Shown: positions 1 to 8,648 of the stretch, in pieces | Numbering within the stretch: the first letter of the stretch is position 1 | Layout of the letters: each line of letters opens with the position of its first letter | Source: Pseudarthrobacter siccitolerans | GTDB lineage: Bacteria; Actinomycetota; Actinomycetes; Actinomycetales; Micrococcaceae | DNA: 64,000 nt | Direction of reading: 5' to 3' | Assembly: GCF_030823375.1 (NCBI RefSeq) | Contig: NZ_JAUSXB010000001.1 | Location: forward strand, 806,001-870,000 | The notes under the pieces: model-generated | What the model was told of the DNA's origin: nothing | Databases searched by the model: none | The model's input: the letters and a program-made list of their open reading frames with translations, nothing else | Translations under genes and position numbers: made by a program

Positions 1-1079
1 TGGAGGCCGTGCACCGCCTGGCTGAACTGGGCGCTTACGGCATCACCTTCCACGACAACGACCTGGTCCCGTTTGATGCCACCGCTTCGGAGCGGGACCT
101 GATCCTGAAGAACTTCAAGGCAGCCCTGGCCGAGACCGGCCTGAAGGTCCCCATGGTGACCACCAACCTGTTCAGCCACCCGGTCTTCAAGGACGGCGGG
201 TTCACCTCCAACGACCGCTCCATCCGCCGCTTCGCCCTGTCCAAGGTGCTGCGCAACATTGACTCCGCCGCAGAGTTCGGCGCCGAGACGTTCGTGATGT
301 GGGGCGGCCGCGAAGGCAGCGAATACGACGGCTCCAAGGACCTCGCCGCCGCCCTGGACCGCATGAAGGAAGGCGTGGACACCGCCGCGGCCTACATCAA
401 GGACAAGGGCTACAACCTCCGCATCGCCCTGGAACCCAAGCCCAACGAACCCCGCGGCGACATCTTCCTGCCCACCGTCGGCCACGGCCTGGCCTTCATC
501 GCCCAGCTCGAACACGGCGACATCGTGGGCCTGAACCCCGAAACCGGGCACGAACAGATGGCCGGGCTGAACTTCACCCACGGCATCGCCCAGGCCCTCT
601 GGTCCGGCAAACTCTTCCACATCGACCTCAACGGCCAGCGCGGCATCAAATACGACCAGGACCTCGTCTTCGGCCACGGCGACCTGACCAGCGCGTTCTT
701 CACCGTGGACCTGCTCGAAAACGGCTTCCCCAACGGCGGCCCCCGCTACGAAGGCCCCCGCCACTTCGACTACAAGCCCTCCCGCACCGACGGCTACGAC
801 GGCGTCTGGGAATCCGCCAAAGCCAACATGGCCACCTACCTGCTCCTGAAGGAACGCGCCCTGGCCTTCCGCGCCGACCCCGAAGTCCAGGCCGCCCTCG
901 CAGCCTCCGGCGTGGGCGAACTCGGCGAACCCACCCTCGCCGCCGGTGAAACCACCGCGGACCTGCTCGCAGACACCACCGCCTTCGAGAACTTCGACGC
1001 CGACAAGGCCGCCGAACGCTCCTTCGCGTTCGTCCGCCTCAACCAGCTCGCCATCGAACACCTCCTCAACGCCCGCTGA
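1..1079 (+). CDS. xylA: Xylose isomerase, 5' end cut by window
   Basis: Interconverts D-xylose and D-xylulose in the cytoplasm. The frame is open from base 3 to the stop at 1077-1079. The visible GTG at 9 is internal, since the protein already begins inside the conserved first metal-site region ([10 protein letters not shown]), so roughly 40 N-terminal residues lie outside the window. Further metal and catalytic motifs of the actinobacterial enzyme are intact: [57 protein letters not shown] and FGHGD. xylB starts 2 bases after the stop, so the two are co-transcribed. Confidence 0.97.
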   Translation, partial: EAVHRLAELGAYGITFHDNDLVPFDATASERDLILKNFKAALAETGLKVPMVTTNLFSHPVFKDGGFTSNDRSIRRFALSKVLRNIDSAAEFGAETFVMWGGREGSEYDGSKDLAAALDRMKEGVDTAAAYIKDKGYNLRIALEPKPNEPRGDIFLPTVGHGLAFIAQLEHGDIVGLNPETGHEQMAGLNFTHGIAQALWSGKLFHIDLNGQRGIKYDQDLVFGHGDLTSAFFTVDLLENGFPNGGPRYEGPRHFDYKPSRTDGYDGVWESAKANMATYLLLKERALAFRADPEVQAALAASGVGELGEPTLAAGETTADLLADTTAFENFDADKAAERSFAFVRLNQLAIEHLLNAR

Positions 1080-1081
1080 CC

Positions 1082-2500
1082 ATGGCTCTGGTAGCAGGCA
1101 TCGACAGCTCCACGCAGTCATGCAAAGTGGTGATCCGCGACGCGGACACCGGAATGTTGGTCCGGCAGGGCAGGGCCAGCCATCCGGACGGTTCGGAAGT
1201 CCATCCCGACCACTGGTGGGACGCGTTGCAGGAAGCGATACAGCAGGCGGGCGGGCTGTCCGACGTCGCAGCGGTCTCCGTAGGCGGACAGCAGCACGGC
1301 ATGGTCTGCCTGGACAGCGATGGGCGGGTCATCCGGCCGGCACTGCTGTGGAATGACACCCGCAGTGCCGGCGCCGCCGAGGACCTCATCAGGACCGCTG
1401 GCGACGGCGACATTGCGGCCGGCGCCCGCTACTGGGCCGGTGCCACGGGCACCGTCCCGGTGGCGTCGCTGACGCTGACCAAGCTGCACTGGCTGGCCGC
1501 CAGCGAGCCGGAGAACGCGGCGAAGGTTGCGGCAGTCTGCCTGCCGCACGACTGGCTGACGTGGCGGCTGATGGGCCACGGCCCAGGCAGCGGCCCGGGC
1601 AACCTCGAGGCGCTGGCCACCGACCGTTCCGATGCCTCCGGCACTGGCTATTATTCGGCGGCGGCGGGCGCGTACCTGCCCGGGGTCCTGGAGTCCTCGC
1701 TGGGGCACGTTCCGCTGCTGCCCGATGTATTGGGCCCGCTGGACGTCGCAGGCAAGACGCCGGACGGCGCCCTCCTGGCGGCCGGCGCCGGGGACAACGC
1801 GGCGGCGGGGCTGGGCGTGGGTGCCCAAGTAGGGGATGTGGTGATGTCCCTGGGTACCTCCGGAACGGTCTTTGCCGTCTCCACCACACCGGCAGCCGAC
1901 CAGTCAGGGCTCGTGGCAGGGTTCGCCGATGCTTCCGGGCATTACCTGCCGCTTGTGTGCACCCTCAACGCCACCCGCGTTTTTGATGCCACCGCAGCCC
2001 TGCTGGACGTCAGCCTTGCCGGGTTCAGCGAGCTGGCGCTGTCCGCCGAACCGGGCGCGGGGGGCCTCACCCTGGTGCCCTATTTCGACGGCGAGCGAAC
2101 GCCGAACCTGCCGGATGCCACCGGTTCCCTGCACGGCATCACCCGCGCCAACTACACGCCGGCGAACCTGGCGCGTGCCGCCGTCGAGGGTGTGGTCTGC
2201 TCGCTGGCAGACGGACTGGCCGCCCTGCAGGAACAGGGCGTGGAGGCCCGGCGGATCATCCTGGTGGGCGGGGGCGCACAGTCCGCGGCCGTCCAATTGG
2301 CGGCAGCACAGCTGATCGGAATTAACGTCACAGTGCCCCGGCCTGGTGAATACGTGGCCGACGGTGCAGCCCGCCAGGCCGCGGCGGCACTCACCGGAGA
2401 ATTTCCGCAGTGGGCGCTGGACGCCGTCGACCTTCCTGCCGGGAAGGACGACGGCGGGGTGCTGGCGCGTTACCGCCGGTATGCCGCCATGTATACCTAG
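1082..2500 (+). CDS. xylB: Xylulokinase
   Basis: FGGY-family sugar kinase of 472 residues that phosphorylates D-xylulose to xylulose 5-phosphate, feeding the pentose phosphate pathway. The N-terminal phosphate-binding motif ([12 protein letters not shown]), the substrate loop [16 protein letters not shown] and the C-terminal GGGAQS adenosine motif are all present. It begins with ATG only 2 bases after xylA, in the standard xylAB order. A strong terminator follows the stop by 13 bases, so xylB is the last gene of the operon. Confidence 0.96.
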   Translation: MALVAGIDSSTQSCKVVIRDADTGMLVRQGRASHPDGSEVHPDHWWDALQEAIQQAGGLSDVAAVSVGGQQHGMVCLDSDGRVIRPALLWNDTRSAGAAEDLIRTAGDGDIAAGARYWAGATGTVPVASLTLTKLHWLAASEPENAAKVAAVCLPHDWLTWRLMGHGPGSGPGNLEALATDRSDASGTGYYSAAAGAYLPGVLESSLGHVPLLPDVLGPLDVAGKTPDGALLAAGAGDNAAAGLGVGAQVGDVVMSLGTSGTVFAVSTTPAADQSGLVAGFADASGHYLPLVCTLNATRVFDATAALLDVSLAGFSELALSAEPGAGGLTLVPYFDGERTPNLPDATGSLHGITRANYTPANLARAAVEGVVCSLADGLAALQEQGVEARRIILVGGGAQSAAVQLAAAQLIGINVTVPRPGEYVADGAARQAAAALTGEFPQWALDAVDLPAGKDDGGVLARYRRYAAMYT

Positions 2501-2513
2501 GAAGTTGACCCGG

Positions 2514-2551
2514 AAAAAGACCCGGACCGCTGCGGCGGTCCGGGTCTTTTT
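2514..2551. terminator. Bidirectional intrinsic terminator between xylB and convergent operon
   Basis: A 17-bp perfect stem (2514-2530 with 2535-2551) around a TGCG loop. The arms end in five A and five T, so both strands carry a U-tract. It serves xylB (+) and the minus-strand operon ending at 2609. Confidence 0.92.
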
Positions 2552-2608
2552 CGGGTGGGGCGCAGGCTCCTGCCGTGACGTTAGCAGGAGCCCGCGGTCT
2601 ATTTCAGG

Positions 2609-3466
2609 TCAGGCGAACGGGAGGACAAGCTCTGCGTAGCGTTCCTTGACTGTGGCCAGGACGGTGTTGCCGTCCGTGTCCCAGATGTCCTGATTGAAGA
2701 TTTCGACTTCGATGTCACCGGTGTAGCCGGCGTCGCGCACCCAGGTGCCGATGGTGGCAAAGTCCACTACGCCGTCGCCCATGTACCCGCGGGACAGCAG
2801 CGGATCTGCGGCGATGGGCATGTTGAAGTCGCACACCTGGTAGGAGGCAATGCGGTTTTCGCGTCCCGCACGCTCGATCTGCGCCTTTAGCTCGGGGTCC
2901 CACCAGACGTGGAAGGTATCGACGGCGACACCCACCGTTGACGCATCGAAGGGCGCTGCGAGGTCCAGGGCCTGCCCCAGGGTGGAGATCAGGGCACGGT
3001 CCGCTGCGTACATCGGGTGCAGCGGTTCCAGGACCAGGCGGACGCCGTGTTCGGCGGCGAAGGGAACCAGGTCGGCGAGGCGGTCCGCGACTCGCTGACG
3101 GGCCGCCACTACGTCCTTCTCCCCCGGCGCCAGTCCGCCCACCACCAGGAACAGTTCCTTGGTGTCCAGGGCAACGGCTTCGAGGATGGCGGCGCGGTTG
3201 TCCGCGAGGGCAGCAGCCTGACCTTCCGGGTCGGCAGCGGTGAGGAACCCGCCGCGGCACAGAGAGGAAACCCGAAGTCCGGCGTCCTTGATCAGGCGCG
3301 CGGCCTTGTCCAGACCGGCTTCCTCCACGCGGTCCCGCCAGGGCCCGATGGAAGGGATGCCGGCGTTTACGCAGCCGTCAACCACCTGCGCGAGGGTCCA
3401 TTTCTTGGTGGTGGCACTGTTAATGGCCAGGCGCGAGAAGTCGGACGTCCCTGAATTGATTGTCAT
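2609..3466 (-). CDS. Sugar phosphate isomerase/epimerase (AP endonuclease 2-like TIM barrel)
   Basis: A 285-residue xylose-isomerase-like TIM barrel of the IolE/IolH/hydroxypyruvate-isomerase superfamily. Metal-ligand type segments are visible: LVLEPLHPMY, VAVDTFHVWWDPE, YQVCDFNMPIA and GDIEVEIFNQDIWD. The longer open frame extends upstream, but the ATG at 3466 overlaps the preceding gene's TGA by four bases (ATGA), the usual coupling. It is the last gene of a three-gene operon with DUF993 and a Gfo/Idh/MocA dehydrogenase. The substrate is unknown; a keto-sugar or keto-inositol intermediate is an inference from the neighbours. Confidence 0.9.
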   Translation of the reverse strand: MTINSGTSDFSRLAINSATTKKWTLAQVVDGCVNAGIPSIGPWRDRVEEAGLDKAARLIKDAGLRVSSLCRGGFLTAADPEGQAAALADNRAAILEAVALDTKELFLVVGGLAPGEKDVVAARQRVADRLADLVPFAAEHGVRLVLEPLHPMYAADRALISTLGQALDLAAPFDASTVGVAVDTFHVWWDPELKAQIERAGRENRIASYQVCDFNMPIAADPLLSRGYMGDGVVDFATIGTWVRDAGYTGDIEVEIFNQDIWDTDGNTVLATVKERYAELVLPFA

Positions 3467-4677
3467 ACTCCCACCCCGTTGATGCGCAGGTAGTCGGACA
3501 TCCGGAAGGCAGCCAGTGCCGGGTCCCGCAGCAGTCCGGCCTGGTCCGCCAGTTCGAAGGTCTTGGCGAGGTGGCATACCGAGCGGCCGGAGTGCAGCCC
3601 GCCCACCATCTGGAAGCCCTGCTGCTTGCCGTTGAGCCAGGACATAAACGCGATCCCGGTCTTGTAGTAAAACGTGGGTGCGCTGAAGATGTGCTTGCCC
3701 AGTTCGCGGGTGGAGTCCAGGATTTCGCGGGCCTTGGCGGCGTTGCCGGCGTCGTAGTTCTGCAGGGCCACCGAAGCGGCGGGGTAGATGGCCGCGAAGA
3801 TGCCCAGCAGGGCGTCCGAGTGGTGACTGCCGTCGCCGTCGATCAGTTCGGGGTAGTTGAAGTCGTCCCCGGTGTAGAGGCGGACGCTTTCCGGCAGGGC
3901 AGCGCGCAGGGCCACTTCGTGGCTGGCGTCGAGCAGCGAGACTTTGACGCCGTCCACCTTGGCCGCGTTGTCCTTGATGAGCCCAAGGAACGTTTCGGTG
4001 GCCGTGGCGACGTCGTCCGAACCCCAGTAGCCGGCGAGCGCGGGATCGAACATGGTGCCCAGCCAGTGGAGGATCACGGGCTGGTCCACTTCCTGCAGCA
4101 GCGCGGAGTACACCTTCAGGTAGTCCTCCGGCCCGCTGGCAACTTTGGCCAGGGCGCGCGAGGCCATGATGATGACCTTCGGCCCGGCCTCGGTGATCAC
4201 GGCAACCTGCTCGCGGTAGGCCTCCAGGACGGCTTTGAGTCCGGCTTCGCCGAACGGCAGGGAGTCAATGTCCAGCTGGTCGGTGCCCGCGCCGCAGGAC
4301 ACCAGGTCCCGGACGGACTTGCCCGCCGTGGCTGCACTGCCGGACGAAACCACCGAAGCGGCCTCCACCCCGGTGCGCTTGATGAGCTGCTGGGTGGCTG
4401 CCCAGTCCAGGCCCATGCCGCGCTGGGCTGTGTCCATGGCGTCGGCAACGCCCAGGCCGTAGGACCACAGCTCGTGGCGGTAGGCCATAGTGGCTTCCCA
4501 ATCGAGCCGGGCGGGCGCACCCGGGGTGTTGTCTGCCAGGACCTCGGGGATCACATGGGCCGCAGCGTAGGCGCGGCGCGCTGTGAGCGGGGCGGAGGGG
4601 CGGGCCCAGGACGTGGCGCCCTGGAGCCGGTATTCCCGGGTGCCGCCGTCGGAGGAGGGAAGGATGAGTGAGGTCAT
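3463..4677 (-). CDS. DUF993 family protein, dihydrodipicolinate-synthase-like aldolase
   Basis: A 404-residue protein that I recognise as the DUF993 (DHDPS-like) family. Characteristic segments include AAHVIPEVLADNTPGAPA and the run around residues 71-95 (WSYGLGVADAMDTAQRGMG). The segment DGVKVSLLD near residue 245 resembles the Schiff-base lysine strand of class I DHDPS/NAL aldolases, so a carbon-carbon lyase reaction is plausible but unproven for this family. The ATG at 4677 overlaps the upstream TAA by one base, which excludes the longer open frame. It sits in the middle of the operon, coupled to both partners. Confidence 0.88.
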   Translation of the reverse strand: MTSLILPSSDGGTREYRLQGATSWARPSAPLTARRAYAAAHVIPEVLADNTPGAPARLDWEATMAYRHELWSYGLGVADAMDTAQRGMGLDWAATQQLIKRTGVEAASVVSSGSAATAGKSVRDLVSCGAGTDQLDIDSLPFGEAGLKAVLEAYREQVAVITEAGPKVIIMASRALAKVASGPEDYLKVYSALLQEVDQPVILHWLGTMFDPALAGYWGSDDVATATETFLGLIKDNAAKVDGVKVSLLDASHEVALRAALPESVRLYTGDDFNYPELIDGDGSHHSDALLGIFAAIYPAASVALQNYDAGNAAKAREILDSTRELGKHIFSAPTFYYKTGIAFMSWLNGKQQGFQMVGGLHSGRSVCHLAKTFELADQAGLLRDPALAAFRMSDYLRINGVGV

Positions 4678-5846
4678 TAGAGCGTGATCTCCGGGATGTC
4701 GATGGTGCGGCGTTCGTCGTTGGACTGCAGTCCGAGCTCGGCGAGCTGGACGCCGCGGGCTGCGGAGAGCAGGCCGAAGCGGTGCTCGCGGCCAGCGACG
4801 ACGTCGCGGAGGAACTCTTCCCACTGCAGCTTGAAGCCATTGTCCAGCTCAGCGTTGGCCGGGACTTCCTGCCACTGGTCGCGGAAGGACTCCGTGACGG
4901 GCAGGTCCGGGTTCCACACGGGCTTCGGGGTGTGGGCGCGCTGCTGGGCAACGCACTTGTTCAGCCCTGCGACGGCGGAGCCGTGCGTGCCGTCGATCTG
5001 GAATTCCACCAGCTCGTCACGGTAGACGCGGACGGCCCAGGAGGAGTTGATTTGGCCGACGACAGCCTCCCCGGCGGGGGTTTCGAGTTCGAAGATGCCG
5101 TAGGAGGCGTCATCGGCCGTGGCCTTGTATTCCTTGCCGGCTTCGTCCCACCGGGCGGGGATGTGGGTGGCGGTCTTGGCATTGACGCTCTTGACCTTGC
5201 CGATGATGCCCTCAAGGACGTAGTTCCAGTGGCAGAACATGTCCGTGGTCATTCCGCCGCCATCTTCTTTGCGGTAGTTCCAGGACGGGCGCTGTGCTGC
5301 CTGGACATCGCCTTCGAAGACCCAGTAGCCGAATTCACCGCGGATGGAGAGGATGCGGCCAAAGAAGCCTTCATCCACCAGGCGGCGGAGCTTGACCAGG
5401 CCGGGCAGGTACAGCTTGTCGTGGACAACGCCCGCGGTGACACCGGATTCCTTGCCGATGCGGGCGAGCTCGATGGCTTCCTCGAGGCTTTCGGCCGTGG
5501 GCTTCTCGGTGAAGATGTGCTTGCCGGCGAGCATGGCCTTTTTCAGGGTGGCTGCGCGGAGGCTGGTCATGGAGGCATCGAAGACGATGTCAACGGTGGG
5601 GTCGTTGATCACGGCGTCCAGATCGGTGCTCCACTCGGAGACCTTGTGTTTTTCGGCCAGTTCGCGGATCTTGGCTTCGTTGCGGCCCACCAGGATGGGC
5701 TCCACCTGGACACGGGTGCCGTCCTCCAGCGTGAAGCCGCCGGCATCGCGGATCGGAAGGATGGAGCGCAGCAGGTGCTGGCGGTAACCCATCCGGCCGG
5801 TGATGCCGTTCATGGCGATGCGGATTGTTTTTGTCTCGAAGCCCAT
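4677..5846 (-). CDS. Gfo/Idh/MocA family NAD(P)-dependent oxidoreductase
   Basis: A 389-residue dehydrogenase with the N-terminal Rossmann start (IRIAMNGITGRMGYRQHL) and the family motif ending in FTEKPTAESLEEA, with the catalytic-region Lys-Pro. A GFO_IDH_MocA C-terminal sheet domain follows. GITGRMG is an unusual variant of the GxGxxG dinucleotide loop. It is the first gene of the trio, preceded by GGAGG four bases before the ATG. The likely role is oxidation of a sugar or cyclitol before isomerisation and cleavage by the two downstream gene products. The precise substrate cannot be read from the sequence. Confidence 0.92.
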   Translation of the reverse strand: MGFETKTIRIAMNGITGRMGYRQHLLRSILPIRDAGGFTLEDGTRVQVEPILVGRNEAKIRELAEKHKVSEWSTDLDAVINDPTVDIVFDASMTSLRAATLKKAMLAGKHIFTEKPTAESLEEAIELARIGKESGVTAGVVHDKLYLPGLVKLRRLVDEGFFGRILSIRGEFGYWVFEGDVQAAQRPSWNYRKEDGGGMTTDMFCHWNYVLEGIIGKVKSVNAKTATHIPARWDEAGKEYKATADDASYGIFELETPAGEAVVGQINSSWAVRVYRDELVEFQIDGTHGSAVAGLNKCVAQQRAHTPKPVWNPDLPVTESFRDQWQEVPANAELDNGFKLQWEEFLRDVVAGREHRFGLLSAARGVQLAELGLQSNDERRTIDIPEITL

Positions 5847-5888
5847 AAGTCCTCCACGGTGAGTGAGCAGTTCTACTCAAGCTGATTC

Positions 5889-5904
5889 GGGAAAGCGCAT
5901 TCCC
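5889..5904. promoter_or_regulatory. LacI-type operator O1
   Basis: GGGAAAGCGCATTCCC, a near-perfect palindrome with the central GCGC typical of LacI-family sites. On the minus strand it lies between a TTGACG -35 (complement of 5909-5914) and the expected -10 of the dehydrogenase operon, a position suited to repression. Confidence 0.75.
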
Positions 5905-5936
5905 ACTGCGTCAATCATGCACCGCCCCAGACTTAT

Positions 5937-5952
5937 TGGCAAGCGCTTTCCA
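5937..5952. promoter_or_regulatory. LacI-type operator O2
   Basis: TGGCAAGCGCTTTCCA, palindromic at 14 of 16 positions and sharing the AAGCGC core with O1. Its centre is 48 bp from the centre of O1. It abuts the -35 region of a plausible promoter for the regulator gene (CATAAT at 5971-5976), suggesting autoregulation. Confidence 0.75.
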
Positions 5953-6019
5953 GAACCATCTTAAAACTGCCATAATGTGGTTACGCTTAATGACCCTACA
6001 AAGCCGATCAGGAGACGCT

Positions 6020-7153
6020 GTGGCTGCAAGTACCCTTACCGAGGTGGCGCGGCTGGCCGGGGTATCCCCGGCCACTGCCAGCCGGGTCCTCAACGGCTCC
6101 GCACGCAAGCCCGGGCCGGACATTGCAGACCGGGTCCGCCAGGCCGCGGACTCGCTCGGATACATCCCCAACGCGCAGGCCCAGGGGCTGGCGAAGTCCA
6201 GCTCGGGACTGATCGGCCTGATCGTCCACGACATCGCCGACCCCTATTTCGCCGCCATCGCCCGCGGAGTGCAGGAAGCAGCCCGCGAGCAGCGCCGGAT
6301 GGTCCTGCTCGCCACCACCGGCGGCGCCCCGGCGGAGGAAAAGGAAGCAGTAGCCGCTTTCGCCGCACGCCGCGCTGATTCGATTGTGATCGCTGGCTCC
6401 CGCTCCTCCCAGCCGGAGAACAAGGAAGGCAACGCCGAACTGGCCGCAGAACTGGACAGGTACTGCCGCAACGGCGGCCGGGTAGCTGTGGTGGGCCACC
6501 CGGTGGTGGGTGCAACAGCGGAGGCGGGCTACCACGTGGTGGCCGTCCCCAACCAGGAACTCGCCGCGGCACTGGCAGGCCAGCTCGCCGCCGGTCCGGA
6601 CGCTGACTTCGTCATCATCGGCGGGCCGGAGGGACTGTTCACCTCCGACGACCGGATCCGCGGCTTCCAGGAAGGCCTGGCAGCCGCCGGGCGCAAACCT
6701 GCCGAGGTCCTGCGCACTGCCTTCAACCGGGCCGGCGGGTACGAAGCCGGGCTTAAGCTTGCTGACAGGATCAAGGCCGGCCAGGCAGAGGGCCCAGATG
6801 GTCCGGCCGGACGGAAACTGTGCATCTTTGCCGTCAATGACGTGATGGCCATCGGGGCCGCGGCCGCGCTCCGTTCCCAGGGGCTCCGGATCCCGCGGGA
6901 TGCCACCATCGCCGGTTTTGACGACATCGAAACGCTCCGGGATTTCCGCCCCGCACTCTCCACTGTGCGCCTGCCGCTGGAAGAAATCGGGCGCCTGGCC
7001 ACCCGCGCCACGGCTCCTGGCGCAACGGGCGCTGGTGAGGACATTTCCGGTGATGTGAGTGCCGGTTCCGGTGAGGCAGGGCACGACGGCGGGCGGCACC
7101 AGCCCATCACCGGCGAAGTCACGCTTCGGCGCAGCACAGAAACGGCCGCCTGA
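6020..7153 (+). CDS. LacI family transcriptional regulator
   Basis: A 377-residue repressor. The N-terminal helix-turn-helix plus hinge helix are clear (VARLAGVSPATASRVLNG). A periplasmic-binding-protein-like effector domain follows, with LIGLIVHDIADPYFAAI and the late segment FAVNDVMAIGAAAALR. The GTG at 6020 is chosen because AGGAG ends five bases upstream and the HTH begins directly after it; the open frame extends back into the operator and is not coding. The C-terminus carries a glycine-rich tail after the usual domain end. It is divergent from the Gfo/Idh-DUF993-isomerase operon with two operators between them, so it probably controls that operon and itself. Confidence 0.95.
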   Translation: MAASTLTEVARLAGVSPATASRVLNGSARKPGPDIADRVRQAADSLGYIPNAQAQGLAKSSSGLIGLIVHDIADPYFAAIARGVQEAAREQRRMVLLATTGGAPAEEKEAVAAFAARRADSIVIAGSRSSQPENKEGNAELAAELDRYCRNGGRVAVVGHPVVGATAEAGYHVVAVPNQELAAALAGQLAAGPDADFVIIGGPEGLFTSDDRIRGFQEGLAAAGRKPAEVLRTAFNRAGGYEAGLKLADRIKAGQAEGPDGPAGRKLCIFAVNDVMAIGAAAALRSQGLRIPRDATIAGFDDIETLRDFRPALSTVRLPLEEIGRLATRATAPGATGAGEDISGDVSAGSGEAGHDGGRHQPITGEVTLRRSTETAA

Positions 7154-7155
7154 CG

Positions 7156-7887
7156 GTGGCGCTGCAGCTGACGGCGGTGCCGTCCCGCACGGGATCCGGA
7201 GACCGGCCCGCCGTCCTGGTCCTCCCCGGTGGCGGCTATGGCCGCCAGGCAGACCATGAGGCCGAGCCCGTTGCCGAATGGCTGGCCGGGCTGGGGATTC
7301 ACGGTTTCGTGCTGCGGTACCGGGTTGCCCCGGACCGGCACCCGGCTCCGCTTGAAGATGCAAAGGAGGCAATGCTGCAGATCCGTAGCGGTGCCCAGGG
7401 GTTGGCGGTCGATCCCCGGCGTGTAGGCGTACTCGGGTTTTCCGCCGGCGGACACCTCGCTGCCACCCTCTCCACGGCCGTGGCCACCGGCAGCGCCGGG
7501 CTCGACGTTCCGGAGGCAATCCCGGACCTCACAGTTCTGTGCTATCCGGTGGTGTCCTATATGCATGCGGTGCACCAGGGTTCCGTGGACAACCTTCTGG
7601 GCCAGTCGCCGTCGGAGGCCCTCCTTGCCGAACTGTCCGCCGAGCTGCAGGTCACCGCTGAGACGCCACCCGCGTTCGTCTGGCACACCGCGGACGACGC
7701 CGCAGTGCCGGTCAGCCACAGCCTGGGCTACACCGCAGCCCTGTTTAACGCCGGCGTGCCTGCCGAACTCCATGTCTTTCCCGAGGGCCGCCACGGGCTG
7801 GGCCTGGCGGAGGAGCAGCCCGGCGCGGACCTGTGGCCCGCACTCTGCGCCGGCTGGCTGGACCGGGCGGGCTGGACGGAGCGTTAG
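7156..7887 (+). CDS. Alpha/beta hydrolase, acetyl-xylan esterase-like
   Basis: A 243-residue serine hydrolase of the BD-FAE / XynB-like esterase group. The oxyanion region LVLPGGGYG, the nucleophile elbow GFSAGG, a TADDA acid segment and the late histidine in GRHGLG form a complete triad. There is no signal peptide, so it acts in the cytoplasm. It starts with GTG two bases after the LacI gene and is therefore co-transcribed with the regulator. With xylA/xylB next door, deacetylation of imported (xylo)oligosaccharides is a reasonable guess. Confidence 0.88.
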   Translation: MALQLTAVPSRTGSGDRPAVLVLPGGGYGRQADHEAEPVAEWLAGLGIHGFVLRYRVAPDRHPAPLEDAKEAMLQIRSGAQGLAVDPRRVGVLGFSAGGHLAATLSTAVATGSAGLDVPEAIPDLTVLCYPVVSYMHAVHQGSVDNLLGQSPSEALLAELSAELQVTAETPPAFVWHTADDAAVPVSHSLGYTAALFNAGVPAELHVFPEGRHGLGLAEEQPGADLWPALCAGWLDRAGWTER

Positions 7888-7955
7888 CCGGGCCTTTCCC
7901 GTTCATCAACGCGGCAGCCGCCCGGAAGCGGCAGGCCGGTCCGAACCAGGACTCG

Positions 7956-8520
7956 CTAGCCAAGCGCCTGGATGGTCCATTCGGCGGCGTGCGTGCGGCC
8001 AGGCTGCAGATGGACCAGGTCGGTGCCGGAGTTGAATGCGTCCGGCGGGCAGTCATGGGCTCAACTGCCAGACCGAGCCTGTCCGGCCCTACCGGCTTGT
8101 CCGCCGTATGGATCTGGACCCAGGGCCATTCGGCTCCCCACTCCAGCTCCACTCCTGTTCCTGAAGGGTCCTGGACGCGAACACGGGCACGCCCGTCAGA
8201 TCCGCGCGCAAGGCCGGTGAAAGCGTGGTCGATCCTGACGGGCCCCAGCCGACGGGGGCTGCGGAAGTCGAACTCGTACCGGTCCATGCTTCGGATGCCC
8301 ACGGGAAGCAAGCGGTCAGTGGTCACCTCAAGGAACTCCGCAGCCGGCAGCTCCAGCGTCCAGTCATCCAGCATGGAGGTGCCCGCCACCAGGTATGGAT
8401 ACGGACGAACGCCGTACGGGGCGGTCACAGTGCCGACGTTCGCGGCCCGCACGGTGCTGAGAAGCCCGTTCGCCGTCACCCTGTAGGTGATGGAAAGGTC
8501 CAGCTCCCCCGCATATCCTG
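7956..8520 (-). pseudogene. Aldose 1-epimerase remnant: N-terminus missing and frameshifted
   Basis: The minus strand encodes the C-terminal part of a GalM-like mutarotase, from GYAGELDLSITYRV through GVRPYPYLVAG, RIDHAFTGL and GLAVEPMT. An in-frame TAA lies just upstream and no ATG/GTG/TTG precedes the homologous start, so roughly the first 130 residues, including the usual active-site histidine region, are absent. After EPMT near 8055 the frame breaks. One missing base would restore CPPDAFNSGTDLVHLQPGR through TIQALG and a TAG at 7956-7958. The same-frame continuation to 7745 has no family resemblance. Two independent lesions suggest a true pseudogene. Confidence 0.85.
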
Positions 8521-8636
8521 CGCCCGGGCAATCCGGCAGCCCAATTTGTTAGCGCTCATGATCCTATCGCAGGGAGCCGATTTTTCCGCCCCGGGGTGGC
8601 CGCCAAGAGTCCTGCCGGTCACAGCAGAACAGTGGC

Positions 8637-8642
8637 TAGAGT
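8637..8642 (+). promoter_or_regulatory. -10-like hexamer, leaderless start for AlkD-like gene
   Basis: TAGAGT is followed by exactly six bases and then the ATG at 8649, with no Shine-Dalgarno sequence. This spacing puts the expected transcription start on the start codon. Confidence 0.5.
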
Positions 8643-8648
8643 TGCGGC

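Noticed and set aside
3460..4671. Plus-strand open frame antisense to the DUF993 gene
   Set aside because: Shadow frame caused by high GC3; the minus strand carries the recognisable family and the coupled overlaps with both neighbours.
7745..8479. Intact 244-aa gene on the minus strand
   Set aside because: Only the part down to about 8055 is epimerase-like. The remaining codons are an out-of-frame read of the epimerase C-terminus and then of the neighbouring hydrolase gene, so it is a pseudogene.
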